DNA of 64,000 bases, from NCBI GenBank assembly GCA_050633545.1, contig JBOEGS010000006.1, positions 310,001 to 374,000 of the forward strand. The letters run 5' to 3'. The notes under the pieces were generated by a model that was given only the letters and a program-made list of their open reading frames with translations, ran no database searches and was not told the origin of the DNA. Numbering within the stretch: the first letter of the stretch is position 1; each line of letters opens with the position of its first letter. Source of the DNA: Litorivita sp050633545 (GTDB lineage Bacteria; Pseudomonadota; Alphaproteobacteria; Rhodobacterales; Rhodobacteraceae). The translations under genes and the position numbers were made by a program. Positions 15,669 through 24,977 of this stretch are shown here, one piece after another.

Positions 15669-16530
15669 CCCAGATATCGGGCCCCCCGCAAATCTTGGGG
15701 TCGAGGGCTGCGAGGGCTTTTTCGTCCTTATGGGCGTAGTCAATGCCCGACAAAAGCAAGCGCAGGGCCGCCAGCCGCGCGCGGCGTTTGTCGTCGGAGC
15801 GGATCACATGCCACGGGCTTTGATCCGTATGGGTGCGCGCGAAAGTTTCTCGAATGGCGGCGCTGTAATCCTCCCATTTTTTGAGGCCTTCGACGTCAAT
15901 CCAGCTCAGTTTCCAATGTTTCAACGGGTCGCTTTCGCGTTCAAGAAAGCGGCGCAATTGTTCGGCGCGCCCGACATTGAGCCAGATTTTCACAAGGTGG
16001 ATGCCCTCATCGACGAGCATCCGTTCGAAATCGGGGGTTTGGCGGAAGAAATGCTCGCGCTGATCAGGGGTGCAAAAGCCGAACACATGTTCGACTACGC
16101 CGCGGTTATACCAGCTGCGATCAAAGGCGACAATTTCGCCGCCCGAGGGCAGGTGGTCGATATAGCGTTGGAAATACCATTGGGTCATTTCGGTTTCGCT
16201 GGGCTTGGGCAGGGCGACGACCCGCGCGCCGCGAGGATTAAGATTCTCGCGTAAGCGCTTGATCGTGCCGCCTTTTCCGGCGGCGTCACGTCCCTCAAAT
16301 ACCACGGCAATACGGGCGCCGCTGTCTTTGGCCCAACTTTGCAACTTCACCATTTCGATTTGCAAAGCTTTCATCTCCGCCTCATAGGCGCGGCGCTTCA
16401 TGCGTTCGGAATGGGGGTAATCGGGGCTGAGGATATCGTCTTTGTCACTGCGGCGAATGGCATTGCGGATCGGGTCGGGTGCGCCGGTTTTGTAAAAGGC
16501 GCTGATCGCGCCATCAAAGGGCAAATCCAT
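15661..16530 (-). CDS. ppk2: Polyphosphate kinase 2 family protein
   Basis: A 289-residue protein that moves phosphate between polyphosphate and nucleotides. Walker A is GRDAAGKGG near residue 80. Other family motifs are FDRSWYNRGVVEHVFGF and the aspartate in VVFEGRD. The length fits a single-domain PPK2. The ATG at 16530 has an AGGAG ribosome site; the open frame upstream lacks family sequence. The tetR-type gene overlaps its 3' end. Confidence 0.93.
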   Translation of the reverse strand: MDLPFDGAISAFYKTGAPDPIRNAIRRSDKDDILSPDYPHSERMKRRAYEAEMKALQIEMVKLQSWAKDSGARIAVVFEGRDAAGKGGTIKRLRENLNPRGARVVALPKPSETEMTQWYFQRYIDHLPSGGEIVAFDRSWYNRGVVEHVFGFCTPDQREHFFRQTPDFERMLVDEGIHLVKIWLNVGRAEQLRRFLERESDPLKHWKLSWIDVEGLKKWEDYSAAIRETFARTHTDQSPWHVIRSDDKRRARLAALRLLLSGIDYAHKDEKALAALDPKICGGPDIWDA

Positions 16531-16600
16531 GTGCCTCTCCTTTATGTCTTGGGCCAGTATGGCAAGGGCAAGAGGGATGCGCAATCGCTCCGGCGCGGGG

Positions 16601-17575
16601 TCACTCGTGTTGCGCGGCGCGGGCGGCCGCGCGCTCCACCGCGGCCAGAACCGCCTCTTGTGCGCTGTGATGGGGCATATGGCCGATACCGTCGAGTTTG
16701 TGCAAACGCGCGTTGGGGATTTGCGCGACCAGCTTGTCGGAATGCACCTCGATGGGCACCGTGTCATCGGCGGTGCCGTGGACAATTTCGACCGGCACCC
16801 CGATCTCGCCATAGCGCGCATGAAGCGCCTCGATCTCGTCCAAGATCGCCGCGCGCTGCAAGGCATTGGCGCGTAGGCTGGCGCGGCGCAAGGTCAGGCC
16901 CGCGCCGATGTGTTTGCCGTAACGTGCGGGCGGCTTTTGCGGGGCAAAGATCGCATCGAGTTCGCGCTCGACGCGTGCATCATCGACAAAGGCGGTCAGC
17001 AGGGGAATGACGACCGGACCCGCAATCGGATGCGAGAGGAGCCGGTAATAGGTCGATATCCCCGTGCTCCACGGGTTGGAGGCCGCCGCGACCGGCACAA
17101 GCGCGCGGATGTTGTCCGGATGGTGCACCGCCCAAGCCAGAGCCACCGCGCCGCCGTAGGATTGCCCTAGAACGATCGGTCTAGTCGCGCCCAATTGCGC
17201 AGAGGCGGCCTGCAATAGCGCGGCCTGCGTCGCAAGACTGCCGCCCCTCGGGCCGATCGGATCGCTATAGCCAAGTCCGGGGCGGTCAAAGACCAGCACG
17301 CGGTAGGTTTTGGCCAGCTCTTGGGCAAAGCCTTGGGTGAAATCGCGGGTGTTGCCCGATGCGCCATGGATGAGCACCACAGGCACGCCGTCCTTTGGTC
17401 CCATCTCGACGACATGGAGCGCGGTGCCGTTGACCTCAAGGATTTGCCCCTCGGGCGGGAAAGCCGCCTGCGCGCGCGCCTCATGACGGGCGGCGCGCGT
17501 CAAAGTGACGGCGCTGACGGCGCCAATCACGGCGGCACAGATCGCGATACTAAAGGCCAATTTTTTCAATGTCAT
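16601..17575 (-). CDS. Alpha/beta-hydrolase fold protein with N-terminal membrane anchor
   Basis: A 324-residue protein. An N-terminal hydrophobic segment (MTLKKLAFSIAICAAVIGAV) anchors or exports it. The hydrolase core has VLIHGASGNTRDF (oxyanion region), the nucleophile elbow GQSYGG near residue 138 and the catalytic His in GIGHMPHH near 300. Substrate unknown. The start overlaps the end of metA by 26 bases, with no strong ribosome site, so the exact start is uncertain. A diverged copy of the palindromic repeat lies just next to the nucleophile codons (17168-17183). Confidence 0.85.
   Translation of the reverse strand: MTLKKLAFSIAICAAVIGAVSAVTLTRAARHEARAQAAFPPEGQILEVNGTALHVVEMGPKDGVPVVLIHGASGNTRDFTQGFAQELAKTYRVLVFDRPGLGYSDPIGPRGGSLATQAALLQAASAQLGATRPIVLGQSYGGAVALAWAVHHPDNIRALVPVAAASNPWSTGISTYYRLLSHPIAGPVVIPLLTAFVDDARVERELDAIFAPQKPPARYGKHIGAGLTLRRASLRANALQRAAILDEIEALHARYGEIGVPVEIVHGTADDTVPIEVHSDKLVAQIPNARLHKLDGIGHMPHHSAQEAVLAAVERAAARAAQHE
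17168..17183 (+). repeat. 16-bp palindromic repeat, copy 3 (TAGAACGATCGGTCTA)
   Basis: One mismatch (A for C at position 5). It is inside the hydrolase gene, in codons just before the GQSYGG elbow. Centre GATC. It may be a chance or diverged copy. Confidence 0.5.
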
Positions 17576-18473
17576 AGGCGGTGGTTTGGTAGATTTCATT
17601 GATCCAGTTGCCATAGAGCAAATGCGCATGGCTGCGCCAGCGGTTGCGCGGCTTTTGGTGTGGATCGCCTTCGGGGTAGTAATTCACCGGCACCTCAATC
17701 GGTTTGCCCTCGGCGACATCGCGGTCGTATTCTTGTTTGATCGTGTCGCTGTCATATTCCAGATGGTTAAAGACATAGAGCGCGCGGTGGCTGGGGTCTT
17801 CGACCATACAGGGGCCGACCTCTTTGCTGCCCAAAAGCGTGAACAGACCGCCGACGGCATCGACCTCCTCTTGCCGGATTTCGGTCCAGCGCGAGACAGG
17901 GATGATGCAATCATCGGAAAACCCGCGCAGATAGGGCGAGGCGGGCGAAAGATTGTCATGGCGCCAACATCCCAAGGCTTTGGCCTCAAGCATATGTTTG
18001 GGCACGCCGTGGAAGTAGTTGATCATCGCCATGCCGCCCCAACACACGCCGATGGTCGAATGCACATGGGTTTGCGTCCATTCGAAGACATCGCATAGCT
18101 CGTCCCAATAGGTCACCTCGCCAAAGGGCAGGTGCTCGATCGGGGCGCCGGTGATGATGAAACCGTCAAATTTCTGGCCCGAGGCGCGAATGTCGGAAAA
18201 GGCGTGGTAAAAGCTCTCCATATGTTCGGCGGTGGTGTTGCGCGCCTCATGTTCGCTCATGCGGATGAGGGTCAGCTCGATCTGCAACGGCGTGGCCCCG
18301 ATCAGGCGGGCAAACTGGTTCTCGGTCTGGATTTTCTTGGGCATCAGGTTCAACAGCCCGATGCGCAGCGGCCGAATGTCCTGGCGTGCCGCTTGGTCCT
18401 CGGTCATGACCGATACGCCTTCGCGCGTGAGCACGTCATAGGCGGGCAGGTCGGCAGGGATTTTGATCGGCAT
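17550..18473 (-). CDS. metA: Homoserine O-acyltransferase (MetA/HTS family)
   Basis: A 307-residue protein that activates homoserine for methionine synthesis. The catalytic Cys is residue 144 in IGVCWGGMAMINYFHGVPKH. Other family stretches are LLNLMPKKIQTENQ and HDNLSPASPYLRGFSD. The acyl donor (acetyl- or succinyl-CoA) cannot be read safely from sequence in this family. The AAGGA ribosome site is 9 bases upstream of the ATG. I see no convincing SAM-II or other SAM riboswitch in the 70 bases upstream. Confidence 0.93.
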   Translation of the reverse strand: MPIKIPADLPAYDVLTREGVSVMTEDQAARQDIRPLRIGLLNLMPKKIQTENQFARLIGATPLQIELTLIRMSEHEARNTTAEHMESFYHAFSDIRASGQKFDGFIITGAPIEHLPFGEVTYWDELCDVFEWTQTHVHSTIGVCWGGMAMINYFHGVPKHMLEAKALGCWRHDNLSPASPYLRGFSDDCIIPVSRWTEIRQEEVDAVGGLFTLLGSKEVGPCMVEDPSHRALYVFNHLEYDSDTIKQEYDRDVAEGKPIEVPVNYYPEGDPHQKPRNRWRSHAHLLYGNWINEIYQTTAYDIEKIGL

Positions 18474-18543
18474 GGGCGGGGTCCTTGGAAAGGTCGCGGG
18501 TCTGGGATGCGATATCTGGCGCTGATCCGTTGATATAGGGCGG

Positions 18544-19404
18544 CTAGACTGTTCGGTCTAGGGCGGCGGCGATCACCTCTATGACATCGGCCTCGCTTGT
18601 CACGCCGCTTATCTCGTCGGCGGTGACGGTCACACCGCGTCTTGCCATTTTCTCATAGCGCGGCTGGCGGTGCGCCAAGGCCTGCGCATAGGTCCAGCGG
18701 ATGAAGGCATCCGGATCGACCTCTTCGGGGGCGCAGCCCTTTTTTTGCAGATATTCGGCCCAAGTGCGGTCCAAAAATTCGGGCTGGTAGGACATCGGTT
18801 TGGGGGCTTTGTCAAAGCGGCGCACCAATTCGGCGGTATGGGCCTCGCTGCCTTTGATCCAGACCATCAACGCCTCGGATTCCAGCGCGCAAAGCAACGG
18901 ATCGGCGGGATCATCCACATCCACCCATTCGCAAATCGAGCCGCCGGTGTCACAGACAAAATGCGGATAGCCGTAAAGCGCGTTGGCACGGGTGATAAAG
19001 GCGGCGGTATCAAAAAGCGCGGCGATCTCGGCGCTGCGAAATTGCGCCTGACGGCGGCAATATTCGCCGTAGGGCAGCCCGCCCTTGGCCGGATCACCAG
19101 GTTTACCCAGATAGGAGGAGACCGGCGCGAGATTATCAAAGGTGATATTGGAGCCGATATAGATCGAATCCGACATCAACAGGTCGCGCAAAAACGGGTT
19201 TTTCATCGCCTCCAGTTTGGCGTTATCGGCAATATATTCGCCCATATAGCGGGTGCCGATGCGGTAATCGACGCTGTAATGGAACCACGCGCCGCTGCCG
19301 CGCAGGACATTGGACACATGGGTCTTGCCAAGGCCGGACATGCCGAAAAACAGCACTTTTTTATGTTTGGCAGCGCGCCAGTCTTTCGCGGATTCATAGA
19401 TCAT
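18544..19404 (-). CDS. P-loop ATPase of unknown role
   Basis: A 286-residue protein with an N-terminal P-loop (FFGMSGLGKTHVS, residues 20-32). The rest has no recognisable helicase, kinase or AAA+ signature; conserved-looking patches are HYSVDYRIGTRYMGEYIAD and FVCDTGGSICEWVD. A small-molecule or protein kinase-like role is possible. The ATG at 19404 has a GAGGG ribosome site and is preferred over 19419. The C-terminus LDRTV-stop is encoded by copy 4 of the palindromic repeat. Confidence 0.8.
   Translation of the reverse strand: MIYESAKDWRAAKHKKVLFFGMSGLGKTHVSNVLRGSGAWFHYSVDYRIGTRYMGEYIADNAKLEAMKNPFLRDLLMSDSIYIGSNITFDNLAPVSSYLGKPGDPAKGGLPYGEYCRRQAQFRSAEIAALFDTAAFITRANALYGYPHFVCDTGGSICEWVDVDDPADPLLCALESEALMVWIKGSEAHTAELVRRFDKAPKPMSYQPEFLDRTWAEYLQKKGCAPEEVDPDAFIRWTYAQALAHRQPRYEKMARRGVTVTADEISGVTSEADVIEVIAAALDRTV
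18545..18560 (+). repeat. 16-bp palindromic repeat, copy 4 (TAGACTGTTCGGTCTA)
   Basis: Overlaps the last five codons and stop of the P-loop ATPase gene on the minus strand. One mismatch in the left arm (T at position 6). Centre GTTC. Confidence 0.7.
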
Positions 19405-19475
19405 CTTGCGGTCCCTCATCTGCCGCTTTGCTATCGCGCGGCGGCAGGGGGGTCAAACCCTATGGGGGGCGCGGG

Positions 19476-20432
19476 CTAATTGGCGGGGCGATTGTGGCTT
19501 GCCGCGCGCAGGTGGCGCAAAATCCGCCCGTCGATGATCAACAGCCCAAGAGCCAAAAGCGCAAAGCCGAAATAGGCATTCGGCGCGAGGCTTTCGCCCA
19601 AGATCACCGCGCCGAGCAAGATCGCAATCGGCGCCACCAGAAGCGTGACCAAGAGCAGGTTGCCAACGCCCGCCGAGGCGGCAATGCGGTAGTAGAGCAA
19701 ATAGGCCCCTGCCGTTGCCAGCACCGCCAGATAAAACAACCCGCCCCAAGTGGCGGGGCTATAGCCGAGGCTGGGCAGGCCCTCGGTCCAAAGCGCAAAG
19801 GGGATCATCATCGCGCTGGAGCAGGTCAGCATGCCCGCAGAGGCGATTTGCGGCCGCATTCCGGTCAGCTTCGCCCGCGCCCAAGCGCCCGAAAGACCAT
19901 AAGCGATGGCCGCGCCGATCAAGGAAAGCTGCGCCAGAGAGGTGATGTCAAAGGCATGGATCGCATCCAGCCCGATCGCGATGGCCGCGCCCAGAAATCC
20001 GAGGCTGACGCCGATGATCTTGCGCAAGGTCAGGCGCTCGTCGGCGAAAACGATGGCGGCGATGAGGATGCCGAAAACGGCTGTGGTGCTGTTCAAAATG
20101 GCGCTCAGGCCCGAGGGGATATGTTGTTGCCCGAAGGTGATGAGGGTGAAGGGCAAGGCATTGTTCAAAAACCCCATGACGGCAAATGCCCCCCAAATGC
20201 GGACCCCGCGCGGGAATTTGAAACCGCGCCACAGCACATAGGCCCAAAGCACCAAAGCCGCCCCGCCAACGCGAAAGGCTACGATGGTGACAAAGCCGAC
20301 TTCGCGCAAAACCACCGCGTTGCACAGGAAAGAGACGCCCCAGATCATCGCAAGCAGCATGAGTTCGGCCCATGCGCGGGGCGAGGCGGTGATTTGTGCG
20401 GTCGGGGCGCGGGCGGGGGATTTTGTGCTCAT
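19476..20432 (-). CDS. EamA/DMT-family transporter
   Basis: A 318-residue inner-membrane protein with about ten hydrophobic spans in two EamA repeats. Examples are AELMLLAMIWGVSFLCNAVV in the first repeat and GLSGAWARAKLTGMRPQ opening the second. These are exporters of metabolites or amino-acid-like compounds; the substrate is unknown. The start MSTKSPARAP at 20432 follows family length; an upstream ATG exists. A second EamA gene lies upstream on the same strand, 115 bases away. Confidence 0.9.
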   Translation of the reverse strand: MSTKSPARAPTAQITASPRAWAELMLLAMIWGVSFLCNAVVLREVGFVTIVAFRVGGAALVLWAYVLWRGFKFPRGVRIWGAFAVMGFLNNALPFTLITFGQQHIPSGLSAILNSTTAVFGILIAAIVFADERLTLRKIIGVSLGFLGAAIAIGLDAIHAFDITSLAQLSLIGAAIAYGLSGAWARAKLTGMRPQIASAGMLTCSSAMMIPFALWTEGLPSLGYSPATWGGLFYLAVLATAGAYLLYYRIAASAGVGNLLLVTLLVAPIAILLGAVILGESLAPNAYFGFALLALGLLIIDGRILRHLRAASHNRPAN

Positions 20433-20546
20433 GGGACCAGTAGTGGGCGCAGCGCGCGGCGAAGGCAATCGCGATCATGCGCGCCGCAGAAGAGTTGATA
20501 AGGCCGCAGCCCCGGCGGTCATTCCGACAGGCAGCACAAAGGCGCG

Positions 20547-21464
20547 TCAGACGGGTTTGCGGCGGGTTTCGAACCATATGTTGATGTAATTGGCAGCAAA
20601 AATCAGCGCAGCCCCATAGACGAGGGACAAGGTCAGAGATTCGTTGAACATGACAAGCCCCACGAAGGCGATCACCGGAAGGCGGATGAAGTCGAGCGGG
20701 GCGACCACGGTTGCGGGCGCGGTTTTGAGCGCATTGGTCAGGCAGTAATGCGCCAGCAACCCTGCGCAACCGACAAGCACCAGCCAAGGCGCGCTTGTCG
20801 CGGTGGGCAGGGCCATTTGTCCGTCGATGAGACCGGCGCCCAAACCAAAGAGCGCCTGCATAGCGGTGAGGTAAAACATGATGCAGGCCACGGTGATATT
20901 TCCGGTGAGCTTCTTGGTGCAAATGATTGTTGTTGCAAAGAAAATAGCCGAAGCGGCAGCTGCGGCCAGACCGGTGCCGCCTTGGAGCAAGGTTGACAGT
21001 TCCAAAAGGTTTCCGACTTGGGTGACCTGCCAGATACCGGTCAGGCCAATGAGCACCGACAGAAGTTTGACCGTCGTGAACCGCTCGCCCAAGAGCAGCG
21101 GCGAGAGCAGGATCACCCAAAGCGGCGTGGTAAACTCCAACGCAAAGACCTGCGCCAAAGGGGTGATGGCCACCGCAAAGAACCACAGGTTCTGGCCGGT
21201 GAAATGCGCAAGGTTGCGGATCAGATGCAGCCCAAGGCGGTGGGTGGTGATTTGCCCCCACATATTGCGGGCGGTGAGCAGGGCGCAGACAATGACAAAA
21301 CCGACGAGGCTGCGATAGGTCATGATCTCGAATGTGTCGTGCTGCGGCCCAAGCAGGCGGCCCGCGACGGCCATGAGGGAGAAGGAAGCAATGGCGCCGG
21401 ACATCCATATCGCCGCGCGCAAGATTTGCGGGCCTGTGGTCTGTGAAGGAGCGGCGTTTGTCAT
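20547..21464 (-). CDS. EamA/DMT-family transporter
   Basis: A 305-residue protein with ten predicted spans in two EamA halves. It begins MTNAAPSQTTGPQILRAAIW. Recognisable stretches are FEIMTYRSLVGFVIV, HFTGQNLWFFAVAITPLAQV and LDFIRLPVIAFVGLVMFNE. It is distant from the EamA gene downstream, so not a recent duplication. The substrate is unknown. The minus-strand genes here run guaA, then this gene, but a strong terminator at 21558-21591 separates them. Confidence 0.9.
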   Translation of the reverse strand: MTNAAPSQTTGPQILRAAIWMSGAIASFSLMAVAGRLLGPQHDTFEIMTYRSLVGFVIVCALLTARNMWGQITTHRLGLHLIRNLAHFTGQNLWFFAVAITPLAQVFALEFTTPLWVILLSPLLLGERFTTVKLLSVLIGLTGIWQVTQVGNLLELSTLLQGGTGLAAAAASAIFFATTIICTKKLTGNITVACIMFYLTAMQALFGLGAGLIDGQMALPTATSAPWLVLVGCAGLLAHYCLTNALKTAPATVVAPLDFIRLPVIAFVGLVMFNESLTLSLVYGAALIFAANYINIWFETRRKPV

Positions 21465-21557
21465 TGGTATATCCGGCAAGAGAGGTGTTTGCGCGCAGCT
21501 AAGCCGCAATCATGGCGAAGGGCAAGGCGCGGCAGCGCCGCGAGGCCGATCAATCAT

Positions 21558-21591
21558 AAAAATGCCCCGAAACCAATAGGCTACGGGGCAT
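21558..21591 (-). terminator. Intrinsic terminator of guaA
   Basis: 8-bp stem ATGCCCCG / CGGGGCAT followed by TTTTT on the minus strand. It is 25 bases after the guaA stop. Confidence 0.85.
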
Positions 21592-21602
21592 AGATCGTTG
21601 GG

Positions 21603-21618
21603 TGGACCGATCGGTCTA
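21603..21618 (+). repeat. 16-bp palindromic repeat, copy 5 (TGGACCGATCGGTCTA)
   Basis: Overlaps the guaA stop codon (TAG on the minus strand) and lies before its terminator. Centre GATC, nearly perfect palindrome. Confidence 0.85.
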
Positions 21619-23178
21619 TTCCAATTCGATGGTGCCGGGCGGTTTGGATGTCACGTCGTAGAAGACGCGGTTCACGCCTTTGACCTCATTGATGATGCGG
21701 GTCATGGTTTCGCCCAAGAACTCATGGGTAAACGGGTAGTAATCAGCTGTCATCCCGTCCACCGATGTTACCGCGCGCAGCGCCAGCGCGTAATCATAAG
21801 TGCGCCCGTCGCCCATCACGCCCACGGTGCGCATCGGCAAGATGGCGGCGAAGGCTTGCCAGATCTCGTCGTAAAGCCCGTGTTTGCGAATCTGGTCGAT
21901 ATAGACCGCATCGGCTTGCTGCAAAATCTCCAGCTTTTCGCGGGTGATCTCGCCAGGGCAGCGGATCGCAAGGCCGGGACCGGGGAAGGGGTGGCGGCCG
22001 ATAAACGAGGCGGGCAGGCCAAGCTCGTGCCCCAAGGCGCGCACCTCGTCCTTGAACAGCTCGCGCAAGGGTTCGACCAGCTTGAGACCCATTTTTTCGG
22101 GCAGGCCGCCAACATTGTGGTGCGATTTGATCGTCACCGAAGGACCGCCGGAAAAGCTCACCGATTCAATGACATCAGGATAAAGCGTGCCTTGGGCGAG
22201 GAATTCGGCGCCCTCGATATCATTGGCGTACTTCTGGAACACGTCGATGAACAGCCCGCCGATGATCTTGCGCTTGGTTTCAGGGTCCGAAACGCCCTCG
22301 AGCTTGCCAAGGAAGAGATCGCTTTCGTCGGCATGGATCAGGTTGAGATTATAGCTGTCGCGGAACATTTTCACGACTTCGGCGGCCTCATTGAGGCGCA
22401 AGAGCCCGTGATCGACAAACACACAGGTCAGCTGATCGCCAATCGCCTCATGGAGCAAAATCGCGGTGACCGAACTGTCGACGCCGCCGGAGAGGGCGCA
22501 GATGACCTGCTTGTCACCCACCTGTTCACGGATCGCGGCGATGGCCTGTTCGCGGTAGGCGTCCATGGTCCAATCACCGGTGAAGCCGGCCAGTTTGATG
22601 AAATTCTCGTAAAGCGTTGCGCCATTGGGCGTGTGGTGCACTTCGGGGTGGAATTGCACCGCAAAGAAATTGCGCGATGTATCTGCGGTGATCGCAAAGG
22701 GCGCATTGGGCGAGGTGCCGTAGACCTCGAAACCGGGGGCAATGGCCGAGACGTGATCGCCGTGGCTCATCCAGACCTGCTCGCGCCCTTCGAGGAACCA
22801 GCCGCTGAGCAAATCAATGCGGTCGTCCGAGGGCGTGACATAAGCGCGCCCGAATTCGGCGGTGCCATGGCCGCGCTCGACCTTGCCGCCGAGCATATGC
22901 ATCATCACCTGTTGGCCATAGCAAATGCCAAGGATCGGCACACCAAGGTCGAAAACACTGGCGGGTGGGCGCGGCGATCCCTCGTCAATCACCGAAGCAG
23001 GGCCGCCGGAGAAAATCACGGCTTTGGGCGCAAATTCGGCCAGAAACGCATCAGTGACGTTCTGGTAGGGGTGGATTTCGCAATAGACATTCAACTCGCG
23101 CAGGCGGCGCGCGATCAGCTGGGTCACCTGAGAGCCGAAGTCAATGATAAGAAGGCGGTCATGGGATGTCTGGATCAT
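21616..23178 (-). CDS. guaA: GMP synthase (glutamine-hydrolysing)
   Basis: Converts XMP to GMP using glutamine and ATP. The 520 residues match the family length. The class I glutamine amidotransferase part has the catalytic Cys86 in GICYGQQ and HPEVHHTP. The ATP pyrophosphatase motif is LSGGVDSSV near residue 233. The dimerisation part carries RHPFPGPGLAIR. The start MIQTSHDRLLIID at 23178 is set by homology; upstream in-frame ATGs are judged to be read-through of open sequence. Confidence 0.97.
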   Translation of the reverse strand: MIQTSHDRLLIIDFGSQVTQLIARRLRELNVYCEIHPYQNVTDAFLAEFAPKAVIFSGGPASVIDEGSPRPPASVFDLGVPILGICYGQQVMMHMLGGKVERGHGTAEFGRAYVTPSDDRIDLLSGWFLEGREQVWMSHGDHVSAIAPGFEVYGTSPNAPFAITADTSRNFFAVQFHPEVHHTPNGATLYENFIKLAGFTGDWTMDAYREQAIAAIREQVGDKQVICALSGGVDSSVTAILLHEAIGDQLTCVFVDHGLLRLNEAAEVVKMFRDSYNLNLIHADESDLFLGKLEGVSDPETKRKIIGGLFIDVFQKYANDIEGAEFLAQGTLYPDVIESVSFSGGPSVTIKSHHNVGGLPEKMGLKLVEPLRELFKDEVRALGHELGLPASFIGRHPFPGPGLAIRCPGEITREKLEILQQADAVYIDQIRKHGLYDEIWQAFAAILPMRTVGVMGDGRTYDYALALRAVTSVDGMTADYYPFTHEFLGETMTRIINEVKGVNRVFYDVTSKPPGTIELE

Positions 23179-23374
23179 GCTTTGGCAATAGGACGCGGCG
23201 CGCGCGCGCGCAAGAGGGCGCGGCCCCCCGAGGCATGGTTTTCGATCGTGGCGGCGATGGTTCATGTCGCTTTCGCCTCGGATAGGGCGCAAAACCGCCG
23301 CATCCTACGGGGGCTTTGGCGCTAGAAAGGGCAAGAAGATCGCAGATTTGCGTATGGAAGGGGAGAATCACTCT

Positions 23375-24922
23375 ATGACCGAAGCAGCAGCACCGAGCAG
23401 ACGGACAAGAGGTGGCGGCGGCGCAGCGCGGCGCGCCGAGCGCACAGCCGTGCGGATCGAATGCGCCAAATACATCGAGCGCAAAATCCCGAATTTCGAG
23501 GTGCTGGACGAAGCGGCTTTGGCAATGATCGAGGCCAATGCGGAATTGGTGCTTGAAGAAATCGGGGTGAATTTCACCGGCAATCCCGCCTCGCTGGAGC
23601 GCTGGCGCGCAGCAGGCGCCGATGTGCAAGGCGAGCGGGTGCGATTCCCGCGCGGCATGGTGCGCGATTTGTGCAAAACCGCACCGGCGCAGTTCACCCA
23701 ACACGCCCGTAACCCCGACCGCAATGTTGTCATCGGCGGTAAAACCTTGGTCACAGCTCCGGTTTACGGCCCGCCGTTCGTGCGCGATGCCGAAGGCGGA
23801 CGGCGCTATGCGACAATGGCGGATTTCGAGAAATTCGTGAAACTCGGCTATATGTCGAAATACCTGCACCATTCGGGCGGCACGGTTTGCGAGCCGACCG
23901 ATGTGGCGGTGAACAAACGGCATCTGGATATGCTGCTGGCCCATATGACCTTGTCGGACAAACCTTTTATGGGCTCGGTCACCGAACCGAGCCGCGCCCA
24001 AGACAGCGTCGAGATGTGCGAGATTCTTTTTGGCAAAGAGTTTGTCCAGCAAAACACGGTGATGACTTCGCTGATCAACATCAATTCGCCGCTGACCTTT
24101 GACGAGACGATGATGGGGGCGCTGGAGGTCTATGCGCGCAATAACCAAGCGGCGATCATTTCGCCCTTTATCGTCGGCGGCGCGATGGCGCCGGTTTCGG
24201 TGGCAGGGACGCTAACGCAGGTCTTGGCCGAGGTTATGGTCGGCATCGCCTATAGCCAGTTGATCCGCCCCGGTGCGCCGGTGATCTTCGGCACATTTGT
24301 GACCTCGATCGACATGAACAGCGGCGCGCCGACCTTTGGCACGCCCGAAGCCAGCCAGATCCTGTATGGCGCGGGGCAATTGGCGCGGCGCATGGGCTTG
24401 CCGTTCCGCTCGGGCGGGGGGCTGTGCGGCTCGAAACTGCCCGATGCGCAGGCCGCCTACGAGAGCGCCAATACGCTCAACGCGGCGCTTTTGGGCGGGG
24501 TGAATTTCATGCTTCATGCCTGCGGCTGGCTCGAGGGTGGATTGGTCGCGAGTTTCGAAAAATTCGTGATGGATGCGGACCAATTGGGCGCCCTGCACAA
24601 GATGGCCGAAGGCGTGGCCGTGGACGAGAACGCACAGGCACTCGATGCGCTGCGCGAGGTCGGGCCAGGGGGGCATTTTTTGGGCTGTGCCCATACGCAG
24701 GCCAATTTCAAACAGGCCTTTTGGCGCTCTGATCTACTTGATTACAAGCCGTTCGAGACATGGGTCGATGATGGCGCGCGCGACACGCAAAGCCTCGCCG
24801 CCGCGCGGGTTGAAAAGCTCTTGCGCGACTATACGCCTCCGGCGCTCGATCCCGAGATCAAGGCGCGGCTGGAGGCCTATGTCGCCGAGAAAAAAGCCTC
24901 GATGCCGGATGCCTTTACCTAA
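23375..24922 (+). CDS. MttB-superfamily methyltransferase without pyrrolysine
   Basis: A 515-residue TIM-barrel protein of the trimethylamine methyltransferase family. Family stretches include LEEIGVNFTGNPASLERW, HHSGGTVCEPTDV, IISPFIVGGAMAPVSVAGT and GGLCGSKLPDAQA. The frame has no internal amber codon, so it is a non-Pyl member; these act on quaternary amines such as glycine betaine with a corrinoid protein partner. No corrinoid protein or reactivator gene lies near. The ATG at 23375 follows AGGGGAG; it is divergent from guaA. Confidence 0.88.
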   Translation: MTEAAAPSRRTRGGGGAARRAERTAVRIECAKYIERKIPNFEVLDEAALAMIEANAELVLEEIGVNFTGNPASLERWRAAGADVQGERVRFPRGMVRDLCKTAPAQFTQHARNPDRNVVIGGKTLVTAPVYGPPFVRDAEGGRRYATMADFEKFVKLGYMSKYLHHSGGTVCEPTDVAVNKRHLDMLLAHMTLSDKPFMGSVTEPSRAQDSVEMCEILFGKEFVQQNTVMTSLININSPLTFDETMMGALEVYARNNQAAIISPFIVGGAMAPVSVAGTLTQVLAEVMVGIAYSQLIRPGAPVIFGTFVTSIDMNSGAPTFGTPEASQILYGAGQLARRMGLPFRSGGGLCGSKLPDAQAAYESANTLNAALLGGVNFMLHACGWLEGGLVASFEKFVMDADQLGALHKMAEGVAVDENAQALDALREVGPGGHFLGCAHTQANFKQAFWRSDLLDYKPFETWVDDGARDTQSLAAARVEKLLRDYTPPALDPEIKARLEAYVAEKKASMPDAFT

Positions 24923-24977
24923 GGCCGGATGACGATGTGGCTTTATAGGCCTCGCCTCGCGCGGGGCTTCTCGATGG

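Noticed and set aside
18474..18543. SAM riboswitch before metA
   Set aside because: SAM-II elements occur before metA in alphaproteobacteria, but the 70 bases here show no matching conserved pseudoknot sequence.
23375..24922. Pyrrolysine-containing trimethylamine methyltransferase
   Set aside because: No in-frame TAG is read through; the frame is continuous with an ordinary stop.
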